A stretch of DNA of 38,683 nucleotides, from assembly GCA_016285245.1 (NCBI GenBank), contig JAEEQH010000028.1, forward strand, positions 1 through 38,683, given 5' to 3'. This document shows, piece after piece, positions 22,734 to 31,474 of this stretch. The notes under the pieces were generated by a model. That model made no database searches, was not told where the DNA came from, and saw only the letters and a program-made list of their open reading frames with translations. Made by a program: the position numbers and the translations under genes. Numbering within the stretch: position 1 is the stretch's first letter; the number at the start of each line of letters is the position of its first letter. The DNA is from Prevotella sp. GTDB taxonomy: Bacteria > Bacteroidota > Bacteroidia > Bacteroidales > Bacteroidaceae.

Positions 22734-23725
22734 AGACCCTACACCTCTACCCTGCCGACGACCCGCTGATAGCCGCCCACGTAGCCCTGCTACAGGAGGG
22801 CGAGGAGCCGTTCAGCGGACAGCCGGACATCGTACACGTCCACGGATGTTGGCGATACAACATCGTGAGACAGGCCATGCGTGCCCACCGTCAGGGGGCG
22901 CGCATCGTCATGACGCCGCACAACGGGCTGTCGCCATGGATCGTTAGCGAGCGCCGCATGACTGAGAAGCTGAGCAAGACCCTGCTCTGGCAACGCCGCA
23001 TGGTAGAGAGTGCCTATGTCATCATTGCCCAGGGACCGATGGAGAGCGAGGCTCTGACGCAACTCGGCTGGAACCCACGCATAGAGACCATCCGTAACGC
23101 CGTCGTCACCAACAGCATCACCCCCGAGGCCACGCGCCGCCATACCCTTGAGGTATACCGGAAAGTGCTGGACTCCAACACGATAGAGCTGATGAGCGAC
23201 GACAGCCGACGACTGATGACCATGCTCCTGAAAGCAGGCATCACCGGCGACCGCCGATGGGTGGCAGGCGAGGCCCCCGACATCAGCGAGACGGAATGGC
23301 GGCGCCTGCTGGTATATGCCGACCACGAGAACGTCCGTACCGTCATTGACCGCGGCACACACGTCATGGGGCTGCGGGCACCCTATATTGAGACGGCACA
23401 GATCAAGAGCTACCTGCCCACGGACTACCAGCTGCCGAAGGTCGACAACCACACCGTGGAAGGCATCGTCAGCGAGATGCACCACGGACCGCTGACACTA
23501 CGGCAGATCGTGGAGCTGGACCGCGCACTCAGACGTCCTGACGCCGACGACGAGCGGATGGTCGACGAACTCACGGAGAAACGGCTGATACGCTACTTCA
23601 GGCACGTACTACAGCTACTGAAAGAGGTGACGCTGCTGGATGAGGGCTTCATGCCGGTCGACGCCATCGATGACAAACAGACAGAGAAACTGCGGCGCCA
23701 ACTGCTCGCCCACCTGCGCATCTGA
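22730..23725 (+). CDS. GT-B/GT4-like protein with atypical C terminus
   Basis: A 331-residue protein. Residues 1-150 resemble the N-terminal half of a GT4 enzyme: PDIVHVHGCWRYNIVRQAM, GARIVMTPHNGLSPWI, AYVIIAQGPMESEALTQLGW and IETIRNAVVTNSI. The expected C-terminal nucleotide-sugar-binding half with the E-x7-E motif is not visible; instead residues about 155-331 are charged, probably helical, with winged-helix-like wording (PLTLRQIVELDRALR, KRLIRYFRHVLQLLKEV). It may be a GT-derived regulator or scaffold, or a degenerate enzyme. It overlaps the preceding gene by 4 bp. Confidence 0.6.
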   Translation: MKTLHLYPADDPLIAAHVALLQEGEEPFSGQPDIVHVHGCWRYNIVRQAMRAHRQGARIVMTPHNGLSPWIVSERRMTEKLSKTLLWQRRMVESAYVIIAQGPMESEALTQLGWNPRIETIRNAVVTNSITPEATRRHTLEVYRKVLDSNTIELMSDDSRRLMTMLLKAGITGDRRWVAGEAPDISETEWRRLLVYADHENVRTVIDRGTHVMGLRAPYIETAQIKSYLPTDYQLPKVDNHTVEGIVSEMHHGPLTLRQIVELDRALRRPDADDERMVDELTEKRLIRYFRHVLQLLKEVTLLDEGFMPVDAIDDKQTEKLRRQLLAHLRI

Positions 23726-23740
23726 CAAGCATCCATAAGT

Positions 23741-23800
23741 AGCAATCAGACGCATCCTACATCAGCAGTCAGACACATCCTACAGCAGCGTCAGACATGG
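23741..23800. repeat. 2.6 copies of a 23-bp tandem repeat
   Basis: Units beginning AGCAATCAGACGCATCC (23741), AGCAGTCAGACACATCC (23764) and a partial AGCGTCAGACATGG (23787) lie between the GT-B-like gene and the fbp promoter. Confidence 0.7.
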
Positions 23801-23847
23801 CCGCAGACAAAAAAATTTCAATGGCTCGCGTTTTTTCGGAGAAATCC

Positions 23848-23879
23848 TTCGCCTATTCACCGATTTTTTCGTATCTTCG
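23848..23879 (+). promoter_or_regulatory. Promoter of the fbp transcript
   Basis: TTCG (23848-23851), 20 bp, TATCTTCG (23872-23879): one mismatch in each box relative to TTTG/TAnnTTTG, with the ATG 27 bp downstream. Confidence 0.6.
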
Positions 23880-23905
23880 CAGCCGAGAAGCAAACTATTG
23901 ACGGA

Positions 23906-25882
23906 ATGAACACACCAGATATGCACTACCTGAACCTGCTGTCGCAGTCGTTTCCAACGATTGCCGACGCGGCGAAGGAGATCATCAACCTGGAGGCCAT
24001 CATGAACCTGCCCAAGGGTACGGAACACTTCCTGGCCGACATCCACGGTGAGAACGAGGCCTTCGAGCACGTGCTGAAGAATGCCTCGGGCAACATCAAG
24101 CGCAAGGTGGGTGAGATTTTCGGCAATGCCATCCGCGAGTCGGAGAAGAAGGAGCTGTGTACGCTCATCTACTACCCCGAACAGAAGCTGGAGCTCATCA
24201 AGGCCAAGGAGGAAGACATGGACGACTGGTATCACACGACCATCCACCAGTTGGTGAAGGTCTGTCGTGACGTGTCGTCGAAATACACCCGCTCAAAGGT
24301 ACGCAAGGCGCTGCCGCAGGAGTTCTCGTACATCATCGAGGAGCTGCTGCACGAACGTACCGACGATCAGGACAAGGCCGCCTATGTCGCCGTCATCGTC
24401 GACACCATCATCTCGACAGGACGCGCCGACGACTTCATCTGCGCCCTGTGTAACGTCATACAACGGCTGGCCATCGACCAGCTGCACATCCTCGGCGACA
24501 TCTACGACCGTGGCCCGGGCGCACACATCATCCTGGACGTCATGCGCCGCTACAACTCCTGGGACATACAATGGGGCAACCACGACATCCTGTGGATGGG
24601 TGCCGCCGCCGGCAACGACGCCTGCATCTGTAACGTCCTCAGACTGTCGCTGCGCTATGCTAACCTCGCCACGCTGGAGGACGGCTACGGCATCAACCTC
24701 ATGCCCCTGGCGACGTTCGCCCTGGAGCAGTATGGCGACGACCCCTGCGAGGAGTTCCGCCCCATCCTGCTGAAAGACTCGAAGATGGACGAGAAGACGC
24801 TGGCGCTGACGGCGAAGATGCATAAGGCCATCACCATCATCCAGTTCAAGGAGGAAGCCCGTATCTTCCACCGGCGTCCGGAGTGGCAGATGGAAGACCG
24901 CTGTCTGTTGGAGCACATCGACAAGGAGCGACAGTCGTGTACCGTCGGCGGCAAGGCCTATGCCATGAGGGACTGTCACCTCCCGACCGTCTTCCCAGAC
25001 CATCAGACGACGCCGACGACAGACCTCACTCCCGAGGAGGCCGACCTCATGCAGAAGCTGCACCACTCGTTCCGCGTCAGCGAGAAGCTGCGCAAGCACA
25101 TACGCACCATCCTTTCGCATGGATGTATGTACACCATCTGTAACCAGAACCTGCTGTTCCACGCCTCCGTGCCCCTGAACGACGACGGCACGCTGAAGGA
25201 GGTGGAGATCATGAACAAGCGCTATCAGGGCAAGGAGCTGATGTCATACATCGGACAGCTCGTCAGGGCAGCGTACGAGAACGATACGGAGCCGGAGCTG
25301 AAGGCCTACGCGAAGGACTACTTCCTCTACCTGTGGTGCGGCAAGGACTCCCCGCTCTTCGACAAGTCGAAGATGGCCACCTTCGAGCGCTATTTCCTGG
25401 AGGACAAGGAGACTTACAAGGAGGAGAAGGGCGCCTATTTCCGGCTGCGCGACAATGCCGCGGTCTGCGACCGCATCCTCGACGCCTTCGGCATCAGCGG
25501 CCAGAACCGTCACATCATCAACGGCCATGTGCCCGTCCATGCGTCGAAAGGCGAGAACCCCATCAAGGCCGGTGGACGGCTGATGGTCATCGACGGCGGC
25601 TTCTCCGAGGCATACCATAAGGAGACGGGCATCGCCGGCTATACGCTGGTGTACCACAGCCGCGGCTTCGAGCTGGTACAGCACGAGCCGTTCACCTCGA
25701 CGAAGGATGCCATCAGCCGAGGTACCGATATCAAGTCAACAACACAGATCGTCGAGATGTCCGCACAGCGGATGCTCGTCGCCGACACCGACAAGGGACG
25801 TGAGCTTCGCGAACAGGTGAGTGACCTACGACAGCTGCTGCGTGCCTACCGTCACGGCATACTGAAGGAAAAACGTAACTAA
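23906..25882 (+). CDS. fbp: Fructose-1,6-bisphosphatase class III
   Basis: A 658-residue class III FBPase, the long Firmicutes/Bacteroidota form (about 640-670). Metallophosphatase motifs appear in order: FLADIHGENEAF (residues about 42-53), HILGDIYDRGPGAHIILD, WGNHDILWMG and, near the end, INGHVPVHASKGENP followed by VIDGGFSEAYH. It dephosphorylates fructose-1,6-bisphosphate in gluconeogenesis. The frame begins MNTPDMHYLNLL; no earlier ATG fits. A Dcu transporter gene follows after only 10 bp, suggesting that FBPase is co-transcribed with C4-dicarboxylate transport and the pectin genes beyond. Confidence 0.94.
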   Translation: MNTPDMHYLNLLSQSFPTIADAAKEIINLEAIMNLPKGTEHFLADIHGENEAFEHVLKNASGNIKRKVGEIFGNAIRESEKKELCTLIYYPEQKLELIKAKEEDMDDWYHTTIHQLVKVCRDVSSKYTRSKVRKALPQEFSYIIEELLHERTDDQDKAAYVAVIVDTIISTGRADDFICALCNVIQRLAIDQLHILGDIYDRGPGAHIILDVMRRYNSWDIQWGNHDILWMGAAAGNDACICNVLRLSLRYANLATLEDGYGINLMPLATFALEQYGDDPCEEFRPILLKDSKMDEKTLALTAKMHKAITIIQFKEEARIFHRRPEWQMEDRCLLEHIDKERQSCTVGGKAYAMRDCHLPTVFPDHQTTPTTDLTPEEADLMQKLHHSFRVSEKLRKHIRTILSHGCMYTICNQNLLFHASVPLNDDGTLKEVEIMNKRYQGKELMSYIGQLVRAAYENDTEPELKAYAKDYFLYLWCGKDSPLFDKSKMATFERYFLEDKETYKEEKGAYFRLRDNAAVCDRILDAFGISGQNRHIINGHVPVHASKGENPIKAGGRLMVIDGGFSEAYHKETGIAGYTLVYHSRGFELVQHEPFTSTKDAISRGTDIKSTTQIVEMSAQRMLVADTDKGRELREQVSDLRQLLRAYRHGILKEKRN

Positions 25883-25892
25883 AAATACAACT

Positions 25893-27227
25893 ATGATTAC
25901 ACTATCCATGATTATCCAGCTCTGCATCGTCCTTGGTGCACTTTGGGTTGGCTCGCGCTACGGCTCACTGGCTCTTGGCGCCATCTCGGGCATTGGACTG
26001 GCCCTGTTAGTCTTCGGTTTCGGACTGAAACCCGGTAATCCACCTACTGACGTTATCTACATCATCATCGCCGCCGTCACCTGTGCAGGTATCATGCAGG
26101 CTTCCGGCGGTATGGACTGGCTGATCCAGATAGCCGAGAAAATGTTACGTAAGCATCCTGACCGCATCACCTTCCTGGCTCCGCTGTGTACGTTCTTCCT
26201 GACGGTACTCGTAGGAACAGGACACGTGGTATACACCTTAATGCCAATCATTTGCGACATCGCATTAAAGAAAGGCATCAGACCGGAGCGTCCCTGCGGC
26301 GTCGCCTCGATAGCCTCACAGGTGGGTATCACCTGCTCTCCTATCGCCGCCGCCGTCGTGGCCTTCGTCACCATCTCGAACGAGAACGGCTTCGACATCA
26401 CCATCCCTCAGGTGCTGATGGTTTCGATACCCGCCTGTCTCTGTGGACTGATGGCTGCCGCTGCAGCCTCCTTCCACCGCGGACTGGACCTCGACAAGGA
26501 CCCGCAGTTCCAGGCACGTCTGAAAGACCCCGAGCAGTACAACTACATCTACGGCAACTCCGCCACGTCACTCGACAAGGAGATTGCACGTGAGTCGAAG
26601 GAGGCCGTCTTCATCTTCCTCCTGGCGCTGCTGGTCATCGTGATGTTCGCAGCCTTCCCCTCGCTGCTGCCTTCATGGGACGGTAAACCGCTGAAGATGA
26701 ACCTCGTCATCCAGATTGTGATGATCTCGGCAGCCGCCCTGATGATTATCTTCTGCAAGGCACAGCCGAAGAAGGCGGTGGCAGGCCCCGTGTGGCAGTC
26801 GGGTATGGTCGCTGTCGTCGCCATCTACGGCATCGCCTGGCTCGCCGACACCTATTTCTCGAACTATCTCGACGAGATGAAGGTGATGCTGGCAGACGTG
26901 GTAGCCTCCTATCCGTGGTCCATCGCACTGGTGTTCTTCCTCGTCTCCGTGCTCATCAACTCGCAGGGAGCCGTCGTCGTGGCCATGCTGCCGCTGGCTT
27001 ACTCGCTGGGCATCGCCGGTCCCGTGCTGCTCGGTGTCCTGCCGTCGGTCTACGGTTACTTCTTCATCCCGAACTACCCCAGCGACATCGCCACGGTGAA
27101 CTTCGACCGCTCTGGCACCACCGTCATCGGAAAATACCTGTTGAACCACTCGTTTATGATGCCTGGCCTCATCTGTGTCTTCACATCGACCATTGTGGCC
27201 TATATCCTCTCCTCGATAATATTCTAA
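25893..27227 (+). CDS. Anaerobic C4-dicarboxylate transporter, DcuA/DcuB family
   Basis: A 444-residue polytopic protein with about 10-12 membrane segments. The Dcu signature regions are present: ALGAISGIGLALLVFGFGLKPG, VTCAGIMQASGGMDWL, GTGHVVYTLMPIICDIA and RPERPCGVASIASQVGITCSP, and near the C terminus LPSVYGYFFIPNYPSDIATVNFDRSGTT. It exchanges fumarate, malate, aspartate or succinate across the inner membrane, and in a succinate-producing anaerobe would export succinate. Sequence alone does not separate DcuA from DcuB. It follows fbp by 10 bp and precedes the CE12 gene by 10 bp. Confidence 0.9.
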   Translation: MITLSMIIQLCIVLGALWVGSRYGSLALGAISGIGLALLVFGFGLKPGNPPTDVIYIIIAAVTCAGIMQASGGMDWLIQIAEKMLRKHPDRITFLAPLCTFFLTVLVGTGHVVYTLMPIICDIALKKGIRPERPCGVASIASQVGITCSPIAAAVVAFVTISNENGFDITIPQVLMVSIPACLCGLMAAAAASFHRGLDLDKDPQFQARLKDPEQYNYIYGNSATSLDKEIARESKEAVFIFLLALLVIVMFAAFPSLLPSWDGKPLKMNLVIQIVMISAAALMIIFCKAQPKKAVAGPVWQSGMVAVVAIYGIAWLADTYFSNYLDEMKVMLADVVASYPWSIALVFFLVSVLINSQGAVVVAMLPLAYSLGIAGPVLLGVLPSVYGYFFIPNYPSDIATVNFDRSGTTVIGKYLLNHSFMMPGLICVFTSTIVAYILSSIIF

Positions 27228-27237
27228 CAAAAAAAAT

Positions 27238-28476
27238 ATGAACAAGCTACTGCTAATACTACATTTGTCTGTGCTCATGCCGTTGATGGCATCGGCACAG
27301 ACGTTTGATTTCGACATGACGAAGCCACAGCCCGTCTACTCTGACGACAACGGAGCGGGCTACGACATCGTGGCAGCACCCGACAGGAAGCGACCTGCGG
27401 AACCGTTCTACTTCTCCGTAAAAGTGCCCGACGGGAACTACAAAGTGCGTGTGGTGCTGGGCTCGAAGAAGAAAGCCGGCGAGACCACCGTCCGTGCCGA
27501 AGGCCGACGGCTGATGGTCCACAACGTTGCCACGAAGAAGGGCCAGACGGTCACCTATGAGTTCGTCGTCAACAAGCGCTCGCCGCAGATTGACGAGAAG
27601 ACACGTGTCCGCATCAAGGACCGCGAGAAGGACTACCTGGCGTGGGACGACAAGCTGACGCTGGAGTTCAACGGCGACCAGCCACAGGTACAGAGCCTCC
27701 ACATTGAGCGCGACGACCAGGTGCCTACCGTCTATCTCTGCGGCAATTCCACCGTCGTCGACCAGAACAACGAGCCATGGGCCTCGTGGGGACAGATGAT
27801 CACACGCTGGTTTGGTCCCGAGGTGGCCATCTCGAACCATGCCGAGAGCGGACTGACAGCCCGCACGTTCATTGCCGGTGGCCGTCTGGACAAGATTCTC
27901 TCGACCCTCAAGAAGGGCGACATCGTCGTCGCGGAGTTCGGCCATAACGACGAGAAGGAGAAGAAACCCGGCGACGGTGCATGGTACCACTACCAGTACC
28001 AGCTGAAGATATTCGTCGACCAGGTGCGTGCCAAAGGTGCCGAGATCATCTTCTGTACACCGACGCAGCGCCGTGCCTTCGACGCCGACAAGAAAACCAT
28101 CACGAACACCCACGGCGAGTTCCCCGCCGCCATGCTCGATGTGGCGAAACGCGAAAAAGTGCCCGTCATCGACCTCAACGGGATGACGAAGACATTCTTC
28201 GAGACGCTGGGATACGAGGACTCGAAGCGGGCGCTGGTACACTACCCGGCAGAGTTGTACGGTCGCGAGTTGGCCGACAACACCCACTTCAATCCCTACG
28301 GTGCCTACGAGGTAGCGAAATGTGTGGTGATGGGCATGAAGCAGCTGCAGCTGCCGATAGTCCGTTTCCTGCGCCCTGACTGGCAGGACTTTGACCCCGC
28401 ACAGCCCGACGACTGGCGCACGTTCAAGTGGGCGCCGTCGCCACTCAAGGATATTGTGAAACCCGACGGTAACTAA
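27238..28476 (+). CDS. CE12-type rhamnogalacturonan acetylesterase
   Basis: A 412-residue secreted SGNH hydrolase. A signal peptide ends at about MASAQ (21). Residues 22-160 form an N-terminal beta-sandwich (YFSVKVPDGNYKVRVVLG). The SGNH domain follows, with block I CGNSTVVD (Ser171), block II Gly205 in NHAESGLTAR, block III EFGHND (Asn237) and block V ADNTHFNPYG (Asp347, His350). CE12 enzymes remove acetyl groups from rhamnogalacturonan I. The next gene, a GH106 rhamnosidase, starts 27 bp later, supporting the pectin assignment. The 27-bp gap is one CACGAATTA-type repeat unit. Confidence 0.88.
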   Translation: MNKLLLILHLSVLMPLMASAQTFDFDMTKPQPVYSDDNGAGYDIVAAPDRKRPAEPFYFSVKVPDGNYKVRVVLGSKKKAGETTVRAEGRRLMVHNVATKKGQTVTYEFVVNKRSPQIDEKTRVRIKDREKDYLAWDDKLTLEFNGDQPQVQSLHIERDDQVPTVYLCGNSTVVDQNNEPWASWGQMITRWFGPEVAISNHAESGLTARTFIAGGRLDKILSTLKKGDIVVAEFGHNDEKEKKPGDGAWYHYQYQLKIFVDQVRAKGAEIIFCTPTQRRAFDADKKTITNTHGEFPAAMLDVAKREKVPVIDLNGMTKTFFETLGYEDSKRALVHYPAELYGRELADNTHFNPYGAYEVAKCVVMGMKQLQLPIVRFLRPDWQDFDPAQPDDWRTFKWAPSPLKDIVKPDGN

Positions 28477-28502
28477 ACCACGAATTATACGAATTACGCG
28501 AA
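28476..28502. repeat. ACGAATTA spacer repeat between CE12 and GH106 genes
   Basis: The whole gap is built of ACGAATTA-like units, the same family as the inverted-repeat spacer at 15848-15995. Confidence 0.6.
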
Positions 28503-28503
28503 T

Positions 28504-31260
28504 ATGAAGAAGCAGTTTTTCATCCTATGGGCTATGGTTGCAATGGCGTCCACCTGTTTGGCACAGTCGTGGCCAGAGGCGACGCGAGAGGCGAAGCCCG
28601 GCACCCGCTGGTGGTGGCTCGGTTCTGCCGTCGACAAGAAGAACCTGCAATGGACGATGCGGCAATATGCCGAGCATGGCATCGGAGCCGTAGAGATCAC
28701 ACCGCTCTATGGTGTACAGGGCAATGAGCAGAAAGGTGAGCGCTTCGTCGCTGGTCGGAACATCGACTACCTGTCTGACCACTGGATGGATATGCTGCAG
28801 TTCACGCAGAGCCAGGGTACTTTGCAGGACATCGAGATTGACATGGCTACCGGTACGGGCTGGCCTTTCGGCGGACCGTGGGTGCCGCTGGAGGAGAGCG
28901 CCTGCAAGGTGGTGTTCGTGGATACCTGCTTCGTCGGCAAGAAGGTTGTCGACTTGCCGCTGACGGTGCCTGAGAAAGACCGTAAGTATTCGCGCCTACA
29001 GAAGGTGATGATTTACGGCATCGACGGAAGCGCCAAGGAGCCTCCCGCCCCTGCCGACGTGACCGATCTTGTTGTCGACGGCAAGCTGACGTGGACAGCA
29101 CCGAAGGGGCACAAGAAAGACACGTGGCGTGTCATCGCCGTCTATGCGCGCTACGGCGTCATGAAGGTGAAGCGTGCTGCCCCCGGCGGCGAGGGACTGG
29201 TCGTCGACCACTTCGACCGCAAGGCCGTCGCCAACTACCTGCGCCACATCGAGGAAGCCTTCGAGCGTACCAACACCCCCTACCCTCACACCTTCTTCAA
29301 CGACTCGTACGAGGTTGCCGACGCCACATGGACCACGAACTTCTTTGAGGAGTTCGAGAAGCGGCGCGGCTATAAGCTCGAAGACCATCTCTTGGAGCTG
29401 CTCAATGGTATGGCAGCCTATAAGTCGGCGATGAAGGAGCTGGCAGAGAAACGGAAGGATAATCCGAATGACCTGTCTCACTTCGTCATTGGCATCGGCA
29501 ACAAGGAGCTCGTCGACTACCGCGAGACCCTCGGCGACCTGCTGCTGGAGAACTTCACGGAACAGTGGACGGCGTGGGCACACAAGCACGGGGCCATCAC
29601 CCGCAACCAGGCACACGGCTCCCCCGCAAACCTCATCGACTGCTACGCCGCCGTCGACATTCCCGAGATTGAGGGCTTCGGACTGTCGGAGTTCGGCATC
29701 AAGGGCCTCCGTACCGACCCTGGCAAGACGCGTAAGAACGACTCCGACTACTCGATGTTCAAGTACGCTCCGTCGGCAGCCCATGTCTGCGGCAAGCCCT
29801 ATACGTCGAGCGAGACGTTCACGTGGCTCACGGAGCATTTCCGCACCTCGCTGTCACAGCTGAAGCCCGACCTCGATCTGATGTTCTGTGCCGGTGTGAA
29901 CCATATGTTCTTCCACGGCACGTGCTACTCGCCGCAGGACGATGCATGGCCGGGCTGGAAGTTCTATGCCTCGATCGATATGTCGCCGACGAACTCCATC
30001 TGGCGCGACGCCCCCTACTTCATGCAGTATGTCGAGCGCTGCCAGTCGTTCCTGCAGTGGGGACAGCCCGACAACGACTTCCTCGTGCTGTTGCCCGTTC
30101 GCGATGCCTGGAAGCAATGGACGGGTAAGCTGCTCATGCAGTTCTCGATACACGCCATGGGCAAGCTGATGCCGGAGTTCATCAAGACCATCCTCGACAT
30201 CGACCGTGCCGGCTACGACTGCGACTACATCTCGGAACGCCTGCTGATGGGTGTCACCTATAAGGACGGTATGCTGGAGACAAAGGCCGGCACCCGCTAC
30301 AAGGGTCTGATTATCCCCGGCTCAGGGAATATGCCGGAAACGGTGAAGGCACATATCGACGAGCTGAAGGCGCAGGGTGCCAACATCTTCTATCAGAACG
30401 ACGCGGCCTCGAACCACTTCTTCAACATCGAAAAGATCCTGAAGACGGCCGCCAAGCCCGAGCCGATGAAGACGGAGTGTGGACTGAAGGCCATCCGCCG
30501 CAAGAACGCGACCGGCTACCACTACTTCATTGCCAACCTCACACCTCACGACATCGATGCCGTCGAGCCGCTGTCCGTCGACTTCAAGCAGGCCGTCTGG
30601 TTCAATCCCCTGAACGGCGCCATCACCCCCGCCACGTTCGATGAGGACGGTCTGCGCATCACTCTGCGCAGTGGCGAGTCGATGATCCTACAGACTTACA
30701 GCGAGGCAATGCCTCTCAATAATAGTGGAACGACATTAGGCGACACCGTCGCCATCGCCATCCCCGGTCCCTGGACGCTCTCGTTCACCGAGGAAGCCCC
30801 GCGAGTGCTCAAGACTTTCGCTCTTGAGAAGCCACAGACGTGGGAGACGCTTGATGACGACAGCGTGAAGGTGACGATGGGCACGGGCGTCTATACCACC
30901 CACGTGAAGCTGACGAAGGCCGACATGAAGGACGCTGCCTGCTGGCAGATAGACCTCGGCGATGTCCGGGAGTCCGCCCGTGTCTACATCAACGGCCAGT
31001 TCATTGGCTGCGCCTGGAGCGTTCCCTTCGTGCTGACCTTCGATGGTGCCCTGAAGGAGGGCGACAACGAACTGCGCATCGAGGTGACCAACCTCCCCGC
31101 CAACCGCATTGCCGACTTAGACCGTCGGGGTGTCAAGTGGCGCAAGATGGAGGAGATCAATGTGGTCGACATCAACTACAAGAAGACCACCTACGACCAA
31201 TGGGAGCCCGTTCCCAGCGGTCTTAACTCGGAAGTAAAACTTATAAAATACAATAAATAA
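28504..31260 (+). CDS. GH106 alpha-L-rhamnosidase
   Basis: A 918-residue secreted enzyme with a signal peptide cleaved near TCLAQ (residue 21). The mature N terminus SWPEATREAKPGTRWWWLGSAV and the block EIDMATGTGWPFGGPWV are typical of GH106. The central TIM barrel extends to about residue 600 (including EGFGLSEFG, ITRNQAHGSPANLIDCYA and GVNHMFFHGTCYSPQDD), followed by beta-sandwich modules. The C-terminal galactose-binding-like module contains YINGQFIGCAWSVPF and LRIEVTNLPANRIADLD. It should remove terminal rhamnose from rhamnogalacturonan or related glycans. I did not assign the catalytic glutamates by number. The poly-His protein gene begins 2 bp after its stop codon. Confidence 0.88.
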   Translation: MKKQFFILWAMVAMASTCLAQSWPEATREAKPGTRWWWLGSAVDKKNLQWTMRQYAEHGIGAVEITPLYGVQGNEQKGERFVAGRNIDYLSDHWMDMLQFTQSQGTLQDIEIDMATGTGWPFGGPWVPLEESACKVVFVDTCFVGKKVVDLPLTVPEKDRKYSRLQKVMIYGIDGSAKEPPAPADVTDLVVDGKLTWTAPKGHKKDTWRVIAVYARYGVMKVKRAAPGGEGLVVDHFDRKAVANYLRHIEEAFERTNTPYPHTFFNDSYEVADATWTTNFFEEFEKRRGYKLEDHLLELLNGMAAYKSAMKELAEKRKDNPNDLSHFVIGIGNKELVDYRETLGDLLLENFTEQWTAWAHKHGAITRNQAHGSPANLIDCYAAVDIPEIEGFGLSEFGIKGLRTDPGKTRKNDSDYSMFKYAPSAAHVCGKPYTSSETFTWLTEHFRTSLSQLKPDLDLMFCAGVNHMFFHGTCYSPQDDAWPGWKFYASIDMSPTNSIWRDAPYFMQYVERCQSFLQWGQPDNDFLVLLPVRDAWKQWTGKLLMQFSIHAMGKLMPEFIKTILDIDRAGYDCDYISERLLMGVTYKDGMLETKAGTRYKGLIIPGSGNMPETVKAHIDELKAQGANIFYQNDAASNHFFNIEKILKTAAKPEPMKTECGLKAIRRKNATGYHYFIANLTPHDIDAVEPLSVDFKQAVWFNPLNGAITPATFDEDGLRITLRSGESMILQTYSEAMPLNNSGTTLGDTVAIAIPGPWTLSFTEEAPRVLKTFALEKPQTWETLDDDSVKVTMGTGVYTTHVKLTKADMKDAACWQIDLGDVRESARVYINGQFIGCAWSVPFVLTFDGALKEGDNELRIEVTNLPANRIADLDRRGVKWRKMEEINVVDINYKKTTYDQWEPVPSGLNSEVKLIKYNK

Positions 31261-31262
31261 TT

Positions 31263-31457
31263 ATGTCAGAGAAAGAAGAGCATCATCATCACCACCATCA
31301 TCACCACCATCGCCACGATGGTGCCAGCCAGTGGAAACGCAAGAACCTGCTTTCCATTCAGCGGCGTAAGACGTTCATGAAGTGGCTGTACCGCGCCATG
31401 ATTGCCCTTGCCATCATCCTGTTCATTGTCGTCATCATCATCTATTCGATTAACTGA
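31263..31457 (+). CDS. Poly-histidine single-span membrane protein
   Basis: A 64-residue protein. After MSEKEE come ten consecutive histidines (7-16), then R-H-D-G, a basic linker (WKRKNLLSIQRRKTFMKW) and one hydrophobic helix (about 40-61, AMIALAIILFIVVIIIYS) ending in N. The positive-inside rule places the histidine tail and basic linker in the cytoplasm. The histidines use both CAT and CAC in irregular order, which argues against a recent pure triplet expansion. Its start lies 2 bp after the rhamnosidase stop, so it is probably translated from that mRNA. The likely chemistry is binding Ni, Zn or Cu, but no function is known to me. Confidence 0.75.
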   Translation: MSEKEEHHHHHHHHHHRHDGASQWKRKNLLSIQRRKTFMKWLYRAMIALAIILFIVVIIIYSIN

Positions 31458-31474
31458 CGAACACCTTCCCCCTG

